Assembly (NCBI GenBank): GCA_025934255.1
Contig: JAICYJ010000014.1
Coordinates: 1 to 61,191 of the forward strand
Reading direction: 5' to 3'
DNA from: Thermoleophilia bacterium
Lineage (GTDB): Bacteria; Actinomycetota; Thermoleophilia; Gaiellales; JAICJC01
DNA length: 61,191 nucleotides
Shown: positions 1-7,339 of the stretch, piece by piece
Layout of the letters: each line of letters starts with the position of its first letter
Numbering within the stretch: the first letter of the stretch is position 1
The notes under the pieces: model-generated
The model's database searches: none
Seen by the model: the letters and a program-made list of their open reading frames with translations, nothing else
What the model was told of the DNA's origin: nothing
Position numbers and translations under genes: made by a program

Positions 1-2
1 AG

Positions 3-644
3 CGCCGCGACCGCGTCGCCGATCCAGCCGAAGCCGCTCGCCTAATCGCCGCGCTTCCCCGCCTCGACGATCGAGCGCTCTGGTCGGTCGCGCTCTACTG
101 CGGGCTGCGCGCCGGCGAGCTCCGCGCACTGCGGTGGCGTCACGTCGACCTGGCGCGCGGCCGGATCCGGGTCGAGGAGAACCTGCCGGTTGACGCCAAG
201 CGGGTCATGGCTGCCGAGGAGACCGGCGAGCCAAAGACGCGAGCCGGTCGGCGCGAGGTCCCAATCGCACCACCAGCGCACGACGCCCTGGCGGCGCTCA
301 AGGCCAGCCTGTTGCCAGCGGACGACGCATACGTGTGGCGGGCGACCGACGGCGGCGTGTTCGCCCCTGCGAGCGTCATGAAGAGGGCCCGCGCGGCTTG
401 GAAGGCGGCCAAGCTCTCGGAGATCGGATTGCACGAGTCGCGGCACAGCGCCGCCAGCATGTGGATCGCCTCAGGGTGGTCGGTGAAAGTCGTCTCCGAA
501 CTGATCGGGCACGCGTCTGTCGCGATCACCCTCGACCGGTACGGCCACCTGTTCCCCGCCGCGCTCGACGACGCGGCGGCAGCGTTCGCCGCCTACCTCG
601 AGCGAGCCGACACCAGCCACCGCCTCAACCAACTCGACGATTGA
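3..644 (+). CDS. Tyrosine site-specific recombinase (integrase), 5' end cut by window
   Basis: Catalytic C-terminal domain of a phage/ICE-type tyrosine recombinase that would cut and rejoin attachment sites. The frame is open from base 3, so the N-terminal SAM-like and core-binding domains lie outside the window. Visible motifs in order are the box I region GLRAGELRALRW (first catalytic Arg), a basic beta-turn region ending in TRAGRREVPI, the box II motif HESRH (HxxR), the LIGHAS motif with the next conserved His, and the nucleophilic Tyr in DRYGHL. All catalytic residues visible in this part are intact, so the enzyme may be functional. An ATG at 207 is internal to the domain and is not a credible start. 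The IS1595 remnant follows within about 20 bases of the stop. Confidence 0.9.
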   Translation, partial: RRDRVADPAEAARLIAALPRLDDRALWSVALYCGLRAGELRALRWRHVDLARGRIRVEENLPVDAKRVMAAEETGEPKTRAGRREVPIAPPAHDALAALKASLLPADDAYVWRATDGGVFAPASVMKRARAAWKAAKLSEIGLHESRHSAASMWIASGWSVKVVSELIGHASVAITLDRYGHLFPAALDDAAAAFAAYLERADTSHRLNQLDD

Positions 645-645
645 C

Positions 646-1260
646 CGGACATGCCGCGGTCGTTCCGCAAAGCACCTAGAGCGCGAGCTTGGCGTCACCT
701 ACAAGACCGCCTGGCGGATGTTCAACCTGATCCGAAACAAGCTGATGGTGCAGGACGACGACCTGCAGCTTCGCGGCGCGGTCGAAGCCGATGAGACTTG
801 GGTGGGCGGCAAGGCCAAGGCATACCCCAAGAAGACGCGCCAAGAGCATGAGGCCCGCAAGACGCCCGTGCTCGCGGCTGTCGAGCGCGGTGGCAAGGTT
901 GTCGCCAAGATCACACCTTATAGTCGAGCGGCGTACCGGCACGTCCGCCAGTTCGTCATGCCAACGTCCACGCTGTACACGGACGATTGGCCTGGCTACC
1001 GGCGGCTTATCCGGGAGTACGACCACCATGTCGTGAACCACTCGGCCAAGGTCTACGTGAGCGGGGACGTTCACACGCAGACCACCGAGGGGTTCTTCGG
1101 GAACATCAACATGGGTGTCCGCGGCGCGCATCACTCGATCTCGCGGAAGTGGCTGCAGGGCTACTTGAACGAGTGGACGTGGCGGTACAACCACCGCGAC
1201 GATCCCCGGGCGATGTTCCTCACGCTGATCCATCGCGGCGCGAGCACCCAGGCTCTTTAG
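646..1260 (+). pseudogene. IS1595/ISXO2-type transposase, 5'-truncated
   Basis: The coding frame reads SAKHLERELGVTYKTAWRM from about 661 and continues through VEADETWVGGKAKAYPKKTR, TLYTDDWPGY and HTQTTEGFFGNINMGVRG to RYNHRD. These are the hallmarks of the DDE_Tnp_IS1595 domain, with the first Asp in ADET, the second in YTDDW and an N/E-type third residue region. The ATG at 718 is inside the domain. The usual N-terminal zinc ribbon and about 80 residues are missing, and the frame simply runs back into the integrase gene, so this is an insertion-sequence remnant rather than a working transposase. No terminal inverted repeats or target duplication could be recognised. Confidence 0.8.
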
Positions 1261-1266
1261 ACGCCA

Positions 1267-1293
1267 CGACCCGGGCTGAGAAGACCCGGGTCG
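1267..1293 (+). terminator. Strong GC hairpin after the transposase remnant
   Basis: CGACCCGGG at 1267-1275 is the perfect reverse complement of CCCGGGTCG at 1285-1293, giving a 9-bp stem with a 9-base loop a few bases after the transposase stop. There is no U-tract, so a terminator role is inferred from position and stability. It could instead be an insertion-sequence end structure. Confidence 0.4.
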
Positions 1294-1468
1294 CAAGCGC
1301 GTTAGGAGTGGGTTCGCGAAAGCCCAGCGACCATCTTAGGACCCCGGTCAGTCGACAGCCGATAGCAACGTCCGACGCAAGGTCCAATTTAACGGTTAGA
1401 TCCGTCTCTGGTTTCAACGTGGGATTGAGACCCTGCGGCCAAGGCGGCAACGTTAGGAGGTAGCCGAA

Positions 1469-1744
1469 ATGGCTACGCAGTTCATTACGAAGGTGCGCGT
1501 CGAAGGCGCGCCCGTGCCTTCGCGGCACGAACACATCGCGGCGGTGATGCTCCGCACTGGGATCATAGAAGCGCGGTCCACGGTTATCTCGCGGATCCGG
1601 CTGGGCGACCAGTACTACACGGCGGCCAGTCCTCCGGCGCTGGTCTACGTCCACGCATGCCCGTTCTGTGGAGCACGCGACTACATCACGACGCATCCCG
1701 ACCAGACGGCCACCAACAACTTGCTCAGACTGCCTAGGTTCTAA
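1469..1744 (+). CDS. DUF3892-like small protein
   Basis: A 91-residue protein of unknown function. Its C-terminal pattern DYITTHPD..TNNLLRLPRF resembles the end of the DUF3892 family (Y..T..D....DNLL.LP), and the position of a W/R-rich regulatory-looking middle section agrees. It has a CPFC pair at about residues 67-70 that could bind metal. The start is fixed by an excellent Shine-Dalgarno sequence, TAGGAGG at 1454-1460, 8 bases before the ATG. It sits between an IS remnant and accessory genes and is likely cargo of the integrated element. The family match is from memory of its consensus, so moderate confidence only. Confidence 0.6.
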   Translation: MATQFITKVRVEGAPVPSRHEHIAAVMLRTGIIEARSTVISRIRLGDQYYTAASPPALVYVHACPFCGARDYITTHPDQTATNNLLRLPRF

Positions 1745-2076
1745 CCGGCGATTTGATGCATCCGGACCGGGCGCGGCTGCGGCTGCTTTACAAGCGGCTG
1801 CTCCGCGTCTTCGTCTGGATGGCAGGTATAGCCAAGGGCGACCGCGATGGCATCGGCCAAAAACGGAACGAACCGCTCCGCTTCCTCAACGGTCACGGTG
1901 ATCGCCAGCCTGCCGTCGAGCGCCAGCATCACCGACTCGTCATGGTCGCCACAGGGATGAGCGGCCAAAAAGGGTACAGACCAGCCGTCGACCACTACCT
2001 CGTGGCGCGTGAACGGACCCGGGAACGAAACACGGAAGGAGTCGAGCTGGTCGGGGTCATGCTCGGGGCAGCTCAC
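1741..2076 (-). CDS. Hypothetical 111-residue protein
   Basis: No family recognised. The composition is protein-like (FRVSFPGPFTRHEVVVDGW, then an acidic-aromatic centre and a CHPDED segment near the C-terminus), unlike the Arg/Pro-rich shadow frames around it. Start is GTG at 2076, and its GTGA overlaps the TGA stop of the 51-residue gene upstream, which indicates translational coupling. It converges with the DUF3892-like gene and overlaps it by four bases at the 3' ends. Confidence 0.6.
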   Translation of the reverse strand: MSCPEHDPDQLDSFRVSFPGPFTRHEVVVDGWSVPFLAAHPCGDHDESVMLALDGRLAITVTVEEAERFVPFLADAIAVALGYTCHPDEDAEQPLVKQPQPRPVRMHQIAG

Positions 2077-2228
2077 GGTGAGCGGTTTTCGCCCTCCTGG
2101 TCTTCTTTCCTGTCCGGTGCGGTGGCCCGCTTGAGGTTATCGAAGAACTCGCGCCGCTTGGGGACAGGGATCTCCGCACCCGCGTCCGTCTTCTGCGTCC
2201 TTGCCGGCCGATCGGGCTCCTCGGTCAT
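2073..2228 (-). CDS. Hypothetical 51-residue protein coupled to the next gene
   Basis: A short, highly charged protein starting at ATG 2228 (MTEEPDRPARTQK...) with the segment KRREFFDNLKRAT in the middle and a Glu/Asp-rich tail. Its stop codon overlaps the GTG start of the 111-residue gene by GTGA, the same coupling style used throughout the window, which is the main argument that it is real. It diverges from the HNH-like gene, whose GTG lies only 18 bases away, so the two promoters must overlap. No function can be assigned. Confidence 0.5.
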   Translation of the reverse strand: MTEEPDRPARTQKTDAGAEIPVPKRREFFDNLKRATAPDRKEDQEGENRSP

Positions 2229-2245
2229 GGTGACACGGTAGCGCC

Positions 2246-2974
2246 GTGGCCCGACGCTGCGCCTTCTGCGATGGAACCGATCTCACACGCGAACACGTGA
2301 TCCCACGCTGGCTCTCCCGGCACCTACTCGCCAGCACAGGGGGAGACGGATTCGATGTCCACGGCATGATCACGCGAGGCCCGCGCCATGTCCCGCTGAT
2401 CGACACCCGAGTACGACGCGCCTGCCGCTCCTGCAACACCGGCTGGATGCATGATCTCGAAGAAGACTGCCGAGAAGCCATCGCCGCGATGATGGACGGC
2501 ACGAGCGTCGATATGGCCCCAGACGGGCAGGCACTCCTAGGGCGGTGGGCACTCAAAACGGCGGCCATGGTCGAGTTCACCACCCCAGCCCGGACATTCT
2601 CAGCGGATGACCGCGCCGAGTTACGGGCCGGGATCATCCCGGATGGGCATTCCGTCTTCCTCGCCCGGTACGGCGGATTCAGGGCCAAGGGAGGGGGCCG
2701 CATCAGCTACTCGCCGCTGATCTACACCGAGCCGATGGGCAGTACCACCCTCTACGCGCTCACCCTGCAAGTTGCGCATTTCGTATTCCAGGTCATCGGC
2801 TCCGGCAAGGCTGGCGGGTTCGTTCTCGATGTCGTCGACCATGGCGGTGTGGAAAAAGAAGCCGCGGTCAGGATCGTCCCTGGGGATAGCGGGCTTGTCT
2901 CGTGGCCGCCCAAGTTCGCCCTCGACGACCGGAGCTACGAACTCTTCGAGAAGCTGCCCCTCCCGAAGCCGTAA
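2246..2974 (+). CDS. HNH-endonuclease-like zinc-binding protein
   Basis: A 242-residue protein starting at GTG 2246. It opens with CAFCDG..LTREHVIPRW and has CRSCNTGWM near residue 60, so two CxxC pairs flank an EHVIP motif. This is the arrangement seen in HNH/McrA-like treble-clef nucleases common in phages and mobile elements. The rest, about residues 75-242, has no recognised fold and contains several beta-rich segments. The catalytic second His/Asn is plausibly the N of CNTGW. Its place in the integrated element agrees with a defence or mobility role, but nuclease activity is inferred only. Confidence 0.65.
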   Translation: MARRCAFCDGTDLTREHVIPRWLSRHLLASTGGDGFDVHGMITRGPRHVPLIDTRVRRACRSCNTGWMHDLEEDCREAIAAMMDGTSVDMAPDGQALLGRWALKTAAMVEFTTPARTFSADDRAELRAGIIPDGHSVFLARYGGFRAKGGGRISYSPLIYTEPMGSTTLYALTLQVAHFVFQVIGSGKAGGFVLDVVDHGGVEKEAAVRIVPGDSGLVSWPPKFALDDRSYELFEKLPLPKP

Positions 2975-3006
2975 ACGACCTTTCTTCTTGCCATGCTGGT
3001 CAGGCT

Positions 3007-3279
3007 TTATACAGTGAGGGGATAGTCGCCCAGAATCGGCTCCGAACGTTGAGTGATTTGAGGAGCGAGGTGCTTCAGCGTTACCGCAAGGTCGATGAGT
3101 TGGCACGCTACGGGTACCGCCGACGATCGCCAGAGCCCGCCCGCGTAACCCGACGGGCTCGCGAGCCAGTCGGGGTCGAACCTACCCAACTTCTCGGCGA
3201 AGTACGTCCTCGCGAACGCGAGATCTCGCGCATCCATGAGCAGCCCGTCAAGCTGGAAATCCCAGTCGATGAATCCCAT
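3007..3279 (-). CDS. Hypothetical 90-residue protein
   Basis: No family recognised. The translation from ATG 3279 is balanced and aromatic-rich (MGFIDWDFQLDGLLMDARD... then a helical C-terminal part), unlike the overlapping plus-strand frames. It lies in the accessory segment between the HNH-like gene and the integrase scrap. It may itself be the tail of a longer lost gene. Low to moderate confidence that it is expressed. Confidence 0.4.
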   Translation of the reverse strand: MGFIDWDFQLDGLLMDARDLAFARTYFAEKLGRFDPDWLASPSGYAGGLWRSSAVPVACQLIDLAVTLKHLAPQITQRSEPILGDYPLTV

Positions 3280-3366
3280 CAGCGATCACCGTCAGGCTAC
3301 CCTCCCGCAGACGCAGAAGCTACGGCTTCTGGGGCTCGATCAGCGCGACCGAGCCGCGTAGGCGTC

Positions 3367-3414
3367 GACGCGAAGCGGGCCATGGCCGCTGAGGAGACTG
3401 GCGAGCCGAAGACT
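3367..3414 (+). pseudogene. Second integrase scrap (48 bp)
   Basis: These 48 bases encode DAKRAMAAEETGEPKT, matching DAKRVMAAEETGEPKT encoded at 192-239 in the first integrase. By eye 41 of 48 bases agree, and six of the seven differences are silent. The match stops abruptly on both sides. This is a fragment of a diverged integrase paralogue, not a recent duplication. Confidence 0.65.
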
Positions 3415-3475
3415 ACGACAAGGCGGGACCCACAACATCACGAAGCACATACTTCAACGCCTCGTTGGCGGTCAT
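3413..3475 (-). pseudogene. Possible DUF4304-like N-terminal scrap
   Basis: Reading the minus strand from ATG 3475 gives MTANEALKYVLRDVVGPAL and then a stop inside the integrase scrap. That resembles the start of DUF4304 proteins (an M-x-A-K-E-A-L-K...GPAL pattern). If so, the gene was cut at the junction with the integrase fragment. Only about 20 residues remain, so the call is tentative. Confidence 0.25.
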
Positions 3476-3639
3476 CGCGCAATCATCCAGCCTGACCTTG
3501 AACTGCACAACTCACGTCACGGCCAGCACGTCGTGCTCGACCGGGGTCGCCCAGCAGAAGAAACGGAGGAATCGTTCAAAACCCTCTGGTAGCGGTCGAG
3601 GTAGCGGAACGGTGGACGTTTACGGACGTCGGTGGACGA

Positions 3640-3711
3640 GCCTCCCGCTCAACCAGGCGGTTACCGCGCAACCAGGCGGCCATAACAGAGGTTCAAGTCC
3701 TCTCATCCGCA
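3640..3711 (+). other. tRNA 3' remnant, probable att site of an integrated element
   Basis: AGAGG (3687-3691), TTCAAGT (3692-3698) and CCTCT (3699-3703) form a perfect tRNA T-arm, followed by CATCCGC and a discriminator A (3704-3711). Upstream, GTGGACG (3632-3638) could pair with six of seven acceptor bases counting one wobble pair, and a 4-bp D-arm-like stem exists, but no anticodon loop with T33 can be formed. It therefore looks like a tRNA 3' half carrying a foreign 5' part, as left by tyrosine-integrase insertion at a tRNA gene. Chromosome-like genes resume to its right. Confidence 0.45.
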
Positions 3712-3877
3712 TGAAGCTGCTGTTTGCTGTCTGCCCAGCCGCATTTCGGCGCGCGAAAACGTAGGGGCGTCGGCGTCCGTAGTGACGTCTTTCGAATCTA
3801 GGACGCGTTTGACCTGATCGGGTGTCCTGGTCCTTCGGGGGCTCAAGACGCCGGCCCGCTGTCCGATACATCGCGGG

Positions 3878-4378
3878 ATGGCGTATTGCACGAAATGCGG
3901 CTCGCGGTTCCCGGAGGCGAGCGATCTGTTCTGCCGAACATGCGGGGCAGCGGCGGCCGAATCACCGGGTCCCGCCCAGGCTGTCCCGGCGGAGCCACCA
4001 CCGCGCTTGCCCAAGCATCGGTATCCGATCGCCATCGTCCTGGCTGCCCTCGTCACAGTTCTGGCGGCCGGCTATTCGTTCGTGCAGGCACCGACGCTCG
4101 TACAGGCGGCGCGGGACATGCGTGCGGGAGAGGCGGACATGTCAGGGCACGACTATGTGACCGCGGCAGCCACGCTCGCCAACGCGCATCGCAGCGTCCC
4201 GACCTAGCGCAAGATCACGATCGACCTAGCGGAGGCCGACTTCGGAGCGGGCAAGCCTGACGCGGCGATGCGCCTGCTACGCAACATGCGCCTGTCGCCG
4301 AGCGAGTGGCAGACGCTCACGCAGACCATGCCCGCCGAGTATCAGAAGTACTTCGTGCCGACGAAATCGGGGTCCTGA
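3878..4378 (+). pseudogene. Zinc-ribbon / TM / helical-repeat protein with in-frame TAG
   Basis: Starts at ATG 3878 with MAYCTKCGSRFPEASDLFCRTCG, a CxxC...CxxC zinc ribbon typical of DUF2116/zf-ribbon headers, followed by a Pro-rich linker and one TM helix (about residues 48-68). After the ribbon and TM comes a TPR-like helical segment (AAATLANAHRSVPT). A TAG at 4205-4207 interrupts it, but the same frame continues without other stops as RKITIDLAEADF... through a second helical pair to TGA 4376-4378. That TGA overlaps the ATG of the protease gene as TGATG. The intact coupling and good coding on both sides of the TAG argue for one gene with a single nonsense change, readthrough, or a sequencing error. 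Translation as a 109-residue product is also possible. Confidence 0.6.
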
Positions 4379-4911
4379 TGTTCCTTCCCGGCTGGCTGAT
4401 TGCGCTGTGCACGTTCCCCGGCGTGATCGTGCACGAGGCCGCGCACCGCTTCTTCTGTGACGTCACCGATACGCCCGTCTATGACGTCGCGTACTTCCGC
4501 CCCGTCGCCAACCCGGCCGGGTATGTGGTCCACGGACCCCCGAAGTCACTCCGGGCGGCACTGCTGATCTCCGCCGGGCCGCTGCTCATCAACACGATCC
4601 TCTGCTCGACCCTGACGCTGTCGGTCGCATACGAGCTGATCGTGTTCGACGCGAAGCTGCACGATCCGGTGTTGATCGTGCTCGCCTGGCTCGGCTACTC
4701 GATCGGCATGCACGCATTCCCGAGCCGACAGGACGCCGCCAACTTCACCGCACAGGTGAGGGCCGCCCGCGGGAACGGCCCCACGCTGGCCCTAGCACGA
4801 GGCTTCGCCGGTCTGATTGGACTTGCCAACGCGCTGCGTGTCGTCTGGTTCGACGCCATCTACGCAGTCGGCGTGAGCCTCGTCGTACCGCTGCTGCTCG
4901 GCGCATTCTGA
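4378..4911 (+). CDS. M50-like membrane metalloprotease (HEAAH)
   Basis: A 177-residue membrane protein with HEAAHRFFCD near residue 20, an HExxH zinc motif embedded in a hydrophobic segment, as in site-2-protease-like M50/DUF3267 proteins. It is followed by NPAGYVVHGP, a central hydrophobic pair of helices around SAGPLLINTILC, and GMHAFPSRQDAAN. The start is ATG 4378, overlapping the previous stop (TGATG). Extending upstream to an ATG at 4306 would run through the neighbouring helical protein in another frame, which is less likely. Pairing with a zinc-ribbon/TM/TPR protein suggests the two act together at the membrane, with the first as substrate adaptor. That is inference. Confidence 0.7.
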   Translation: MFLPGWLIALCTFPGVIVHEAAHRFFCDVTDTPVYDVAYFRPVANPAGYVVHGPPKSLRAALLISAGPLLINTILCSTLTLSVAYELIVFDAKLHDPVLIVLAWLGYSIGMHAFPSRQDAANFTAQVRAARGNGPTLALARGFAGLIGLANALRVVWFDAIYAVGVSLVVPLLLGAF

Positions 4912-4954
4912 GCCGAGTTCGGTCGGCGACGGCTGCGCGCGTTAGCCTCCCGCC

Positions 4955-5179
4955 GTGTCCCTGCCCGCCGCCTCCACCTGGGAGACCCAGTGCTTCATCT
5001 CGGCCGCGGTGGTCGGGGTGACCGTCATCGGCGTCGTCTCCACCTCGATCGCGCGGCGCTCGACCGCCATGTCAACGTCCTGGCGGGTGTTGCTGACGGT
5101 GCTGATGGCGGTGGCGTTCGTGGCGGTGCTGGCGTACTTCTTCTGGGCGGTCGAACCGTGCGCCCAGGGACCGGCCTGA
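4955..5179 (+). CDS. Small two-TM membrane protein
   Basis: A 74-residue hypothetical protein starting at GTG 4955. It has two hydrophobic stretches (CFISAAVVGVTVIGVV and VLLTVLMAVAFVAVLAYFF) separated by a basic loop. No family recognised. It lies 43 bases after the protease on the same strand and could be cotranscribed. Confidence 0.5.
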   Translation: MSLPAASTWETQCFISAAVVGVTVIGVVSTSIARRSTAMSTSWRVLLTVLMAVAFVAVLAYFFWAVEPCAQGPA

Positions 5180-5261
5180 TGCCACCTGCCCAAAATCTGC
5201 CAGGCAATTACCACAAAACGGCGAGTGCGCGAAAGCGGTCGGTGGGTGAAGATGCAGCCGC

Positions 5262-5738
5262 ATGGGTGCTCCACACTCCACCAGCCGCAGCGCCGTCAGG
5301 CTCGCGCTTGTCACTTCCCCCCACGACGCTCCGCCGGCGGCACCCACCGGTGTGCCTGCGGGGTTGCGGCTTCTTCGCTCACTTGACCGCTCTGTGCTGG
5401 AGACGGCACGCGACGTCGACCTGCGCCCGATGGAGCTCTATGCACTCCTGCTCCTGAGCGACGCGCCCGAGGGCGAGGCGGTCACCACCCGCGCGCTCTC
5501 GGAACTGCTCGCCGCCAGCACCAGCCAGGCCAAGCAGATCGCACTGCGGCTGGCCGCCCGCGGCTACGTCGAGCGAAGCGGCGCACATGGCAGCACGCTG
5601 CTGACCGAGTCCGGCCGCGACCTTGCCACCGCCGCGGGCCAGCGGCTCGAGCGCAAGGTCACCCGGCGCCTGCGCCGGCTGGAGCCGGCCGTCGTCGAGC
5701 GCGGCGCGGCCTCGCTGAACGCGCTCGTCGGCGAGTAA
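5262..5738 (+). CDS. MarR-family transcriptional regulator
   Basis: A 158-residue winged-helix protein. The part from about residue 40 has the MarR layout: LRPMELYALLLLS (helix), TTRALSELLAASTSQAKQIALRLAARGYVERS (helix-turn-helix plus recognition helix), then a wing and a GRDLATAAGQRLERKVTRRL C-terminal helix. ATG 5262 gives about 35 extra N-terminal residues of low complexity, so a later start is possible. It precedes the permease/PuuD/aminotransferase operon by 71 bases on the same strand and is the obvious candidate regulator for it, though no operator was recognised. Confidence 0.75.
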   Translation: MGAPHSTSRSAVRLALVTSPHDAPPAAPTGVPAGLRLLRSLDRSVLETARDVDLRPMELYALLLLSDAPEGEAVTTRALSELLAASTSQAKQIALRLAARGYVERSGAHGSTLLTESGRDLATAAGQRLERKVTRRLRRLEPAVVERGAASLNALVGE

Positions 5739-5809
5739 CACTGCATCTAGACAGCGAGCGGCGCAAGGCGTAGCGTCAAGGGTGTTCCGCGTCCGATCCG
5801 GAGGACCCC

Positions 5810-7339
5810 ATGGCCACGCCAGCAGCACCCGTAGAGCACACCACCGAGCTCGCACTCTCCGAGAAGCGCAAGCTGGTCAAGAGCCTTGGCCACCTCGACA
5901 TGGTCTTCTTCACGGTCTGCGCGATCGTCGGCCTCGACCTGCTGGGACAGGCCGCCAGCTATGGCGCGCAGGCCTTCACCTGGGTCGTCGTCCTGGTCGT
6001 CCTGTTCATGTTCCCGTATGCCCTGCTGATGGCCGAGCTGGGCACCGCCTTCCCGCAGGAGGGCGGCCCGTACGAGTGGATGAAGCTGACCTGGGGCCGG
6101 CTGGCGGCCGGTATCGGCGCCGTCCTCTACTGGGTGACAAACCCGTTCTGGGTGGGCGGATCGCTCTGCTTCATCGCCACCGACACCTGGAGCTCCAACA
6201 TTCACGGCGTCGGCAGCGGCACGTTCGGCGACTACGCGTTCAAGTTCATCTTCATCTGGATCAGCATCGGCGTCGCGATCGTGTCGTTGAAGCACGGCAA
6301 GTGGATCCCGAACGCCGGCGCGATCGTGCGGTTCCTGGTGCTCGGGTTCTTCTCGCTGACGGTGGTGGTCTACGCGATCAAGCACGGCGTGCACGGCTAC
6401 GGCCTCGGCGACTTCTCGCCCACGGCCGGGATCTTCATCGGCCTGGTGCCGCTGCTGATCTTCGGGTTCGTCGGCTTCGAGCTGCAGAACGGCGCGGCCG
6501 AGGAGATGGAGGACCCGCAGCGCGACGTGCCCCGCTCGGTTGCCAAGAGCGCGGTCATCTCCTCGATCGCCTACGCCATCCCCATCTTCGGCATCGTGGC
6601 GGTGCTGCCAGCGTCGAAGATCACCGGCATCGGCGGCTTCATGGACGCCGTTCACCAGATGTTCGGCGTCTACGGCGGCGCCCAGAACTTCCTCACCGAC
6701 CTGATGGCGCTGGGCTTCATCTTCGCGGTGATCACCTCCGGCGCGGTCTGGATGATCGGCTCCGACCGGATCCAGGCCGTCGCCGCCTACGACGGCGCCT
6801 TCTTCCCCTGGTTCGGCGTGTTCAACGAGAGGCTGGGCACCCCGGTGCGGGTGAACGTCCTGTCCGGCGTCACTTCCACCATCTTCATGGTGGCCGCGGT
6901 GCGGCTGCTCTCGAGCAGCGAGGCCGACACCTTCTCTGTGGTGCTGTACATGGCCATCTCGACCACGCTCGTGTCCTACATCCTGATCTTCCCGGCGCTG
7001 ATCAAGCTGCGCTACAGCCATGCCAACGTGCCGCGCGTCTTCAGCGTGCCCGGCGGCAACGTCGGCCTCTGGGCGATCGGCGTGCTGTGCACGCTGTGGG
7101 TAGTGATGGGCTCGTGGGTCGCGATCTTCCCCGACACGCTCGAGTACGTGTTCGGCGCCGACTACGGTTTCGCCGGCTACTGGGGCGTCTCGCGCCTGCG
7201 CTTCGAGGTGTTCACGCTCGGCACGCTGGCAGTGGTGATCGCGTTCGCCGTGATCGGCTACCTGGCCGGCAAGTCGGTGCGCGAGCAGGCCGTCGACGTC
7301 CCGCTGGCGGCGACGCCGGCGCCGGCGGCGGGAGATTGA
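5810..7339 (+). CDS. APC-family amino acid/amine permease
   Basis: A 509-residue, about 12-TM transporter of the amino acid-polyamine-organocation superfamily. The N-terminal helix around FFTVCAIVGLDLLGQAASYG and the consensus after TM2, ELGTAFPQEGGPYEW, are typical, and GFELQNGAAEEMEDPQRDVPRS is the loop after TM6 seen in APC members. SD CCGGAGG precedes ATG 5810. Its stop overlaps the start of the PuuD-like gene (TTGA), and the aminotransferase follows, so the substrate is probably a gamma-glutamylated or primary amine such as putrescine, GABA or a related compound. The substrate is inference from context. Confidence 0.88.
   Translation: MATPAAPVEHTTELALSEKRKLVKSLGHLDMVFFTVCAIVGLDLLGQAASYGAQAFTWVVVLVVLFMFPYALLMAELGTAFPQEGGPYEWMKLTWGRLAAGIGAVLYWVTNPFWVGGSLCFIATDTWSSNIHGVGSGTFGDYAFKFIFIWISIGVAIVSLKHGKWIPNAGAIVRFLVLGFFSLTVVVYAIKHGVHGYGLGDFSPTAGIFIGLVPLLIFGFVGFELQNGAAEEMEDPQRDVPRSVAKSAVISSIAYAIPIFGIVAVLPASKITGIGGFMDAVHQMFGVYGGAQNFLTDLMALGFIFAVITSGAVWMIGSDRIQAVAAYDGAFFPWFGVFNERLGTPVRVNVLSGVTSTIFMVAAVRLLSSSEADTFSVVLYMAISTTLVSYILIFPALIKLRYSHANVPRVFSVPGGNVGLWAIGVLCTLWVVMGSWVAIFPDTLEYVFGADYGFAGYWGVSRLRFEVFTLGTLAVVIAFAVIGYLAGKSVREQAVDVPLAATPAPAAGD

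Larger units (their letters stand above)
3280..3877. other. Gene-poor junction region
   Basis: About 600 bases without an intact gene. It holds the 48-bp integrase scrap, the possible DUF4304 scrap and the tRNA-like remnant described separately, plus a direct repeat of CAACCAGGCGG at about 3650 and 3669. The remainder shows no convincing coding frame. Confidence 0.5.

Noticed and set aside
718..1260. ATG 718 as the start of a complete small transposase
   Set aside because: The conserved domain begins upstream at about 661, so 718 is internal and the gene is truncated.
3632..3711. Complete tRNA gene
   Set aside because: A T-arm and acceptor are present but no anticodon loop with T33 could be formed. 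Only a remnant is supported.
4306..4377. Upstream ATG 4306 as start of the protease gene
   Set aside because: It would overlap coding of the helical protein in another frame, and the TGATG junction at 4378 is a better start.
5747..7021. Minus-strand frame of 424 codons
   Set aside because: Antisense shadow of the APC permease, made of His/Asp/Arg-rich repeats.
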